Source: Chitinophagales bacterium
GTDB lineage: Bacteria; Bacteroidota; Bacteroidia; Chitinophagales; Chitinophagaceae
Reading direction: 5' to 3'
Assembly: GCA_025355935.1 (NCBI GenBank)
Contig: JANXYS010000130.1
Span: 1-7,003 of the forward strand
Length of the DNA: 7,003 nt
The notes beneath the pieces are model-generated. The model did no database searches, was not told the origin of the DNA, and saw nothing but the letters and a program-made list of their open reading frames with translations. The stretch's first letter is position 1; each line of letters begins with the position of its first letter. A program made the translations under genes and the position numbers. Below are positions 6,732 through 7,003 of this stretch, one piece after another.

Positions 6732-7003
6732 TTTCTAACGCTGCTGGTCCTACATTTTATTCCTAACTCTCGCGTCGCAGACAGCGCATACTCGTTACTG
6801 ATATAAAGTCACATATTACGTTTCAAGAGAAGAACTTCATTCAATAAATTTCGTGGATAAATAAGCCAAGCCCGCTTGGGAATTCGCGTGTGTAATGCGG
6901 TAAAAACGTAGATATTTGACGTGCTGAAGGGCTGTGATTGTCCGAGCATAATGGATTTGCACGAACGCAACTAATACAAGAGTAAGCTCTTGATATATTC
7001 CCC
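6732..7003. other. Region without a supportable gene
   Basis: The plus strand is broken by many stops. On the minus strand two overlapping frames stay open from the right edge for 53-54 codons (ending near 6841), but neither translation resembles a family I know and neither has a visible start. Small inverted repeats are present: CCAAGC-CC-GCTTGG near 6864-6877 and CAAGAG-TAAG-CTCTTG at 6977-6992. Neither is followed by a T-run on either strand, so they are not called terminators. The block may be intergenic, or may contain the 3' end of a minus-strand gene entering from the right. Confidence 0.5.

Noticed and set aside
6528..6806. Plus-strand 92-codon open frame containing VAQLVRASDCDSEGRGFEPP
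   Set aside because: It is the translation of the tRNA-His gene and its terminator; this peptide pattern is a well-known artefact of reading through tRNA genes.
6841..7003. Two overlapping minus-strand frames open to the right edge (53-54 codons)
   Set aside because: Two frames open over the same short stretch can occur by chance, neither translation is recognisable, and no start is visible, so no gene is called.

Overview
The window looks like ordinary chromosome from a member of the Bacteroidota, most likely the Sphingobacteriaceae (Pedobacter/Mucilaginibacter type). The grounds are an OMP_b-brl_3-type outer-membrane receptor with a carboxypeptidase-like N-terminal domain, a Bacteroidota-style YfhO protein, start codons without clear Shine-Dalgarno sequences, and promoter boxes of the Bacteroidota TAnnTTTG type. 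The genus is inferred from family resemblance and was not tested.

Layout. Four protein genes lie on the minus strand, in transcription order: a short DUF445 membrane protein (6479-5874), an outer-membrane beta-barrel receptor (5829-3235), a large YfhO-family membrane protein (3134-486), and a family-4-type glycosyltransferase cut by the left edge (476-1). Divergent from them, on the plus strand, is a complete tRNA-His(GTG) gene (6575-6649) with its own promoter (6526-6557) and a strong intrinsic terminator (6692-6731). The last 270 bases hold no gene I can support.

Function. YfhO and the glycosyltransferase are separated by only 9 bases and almost certainly share a transcript. Both belong to families tied to the building or transfer of surface glycans, so they probably act in one envelope glycosylation or polysaccharide step. 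The receptor and the DUF445 gene are 44 bases apart and may be co-transcribed, but no functional link is visible. A gap of 100 bases with a good -7 box separates the receptor gene from the yfhO gene.

Two large genes can be extended upstream to in-frame TTG codons, but ATG starts a few codons later fit better. The glycosyltransferase, in contrast, has no ATG at its N-terminus and seems to need a TTG start. I saw no mobile element, CRISPR array, phage gene or defence system, and nothing that amounts to a previously undescribed system.
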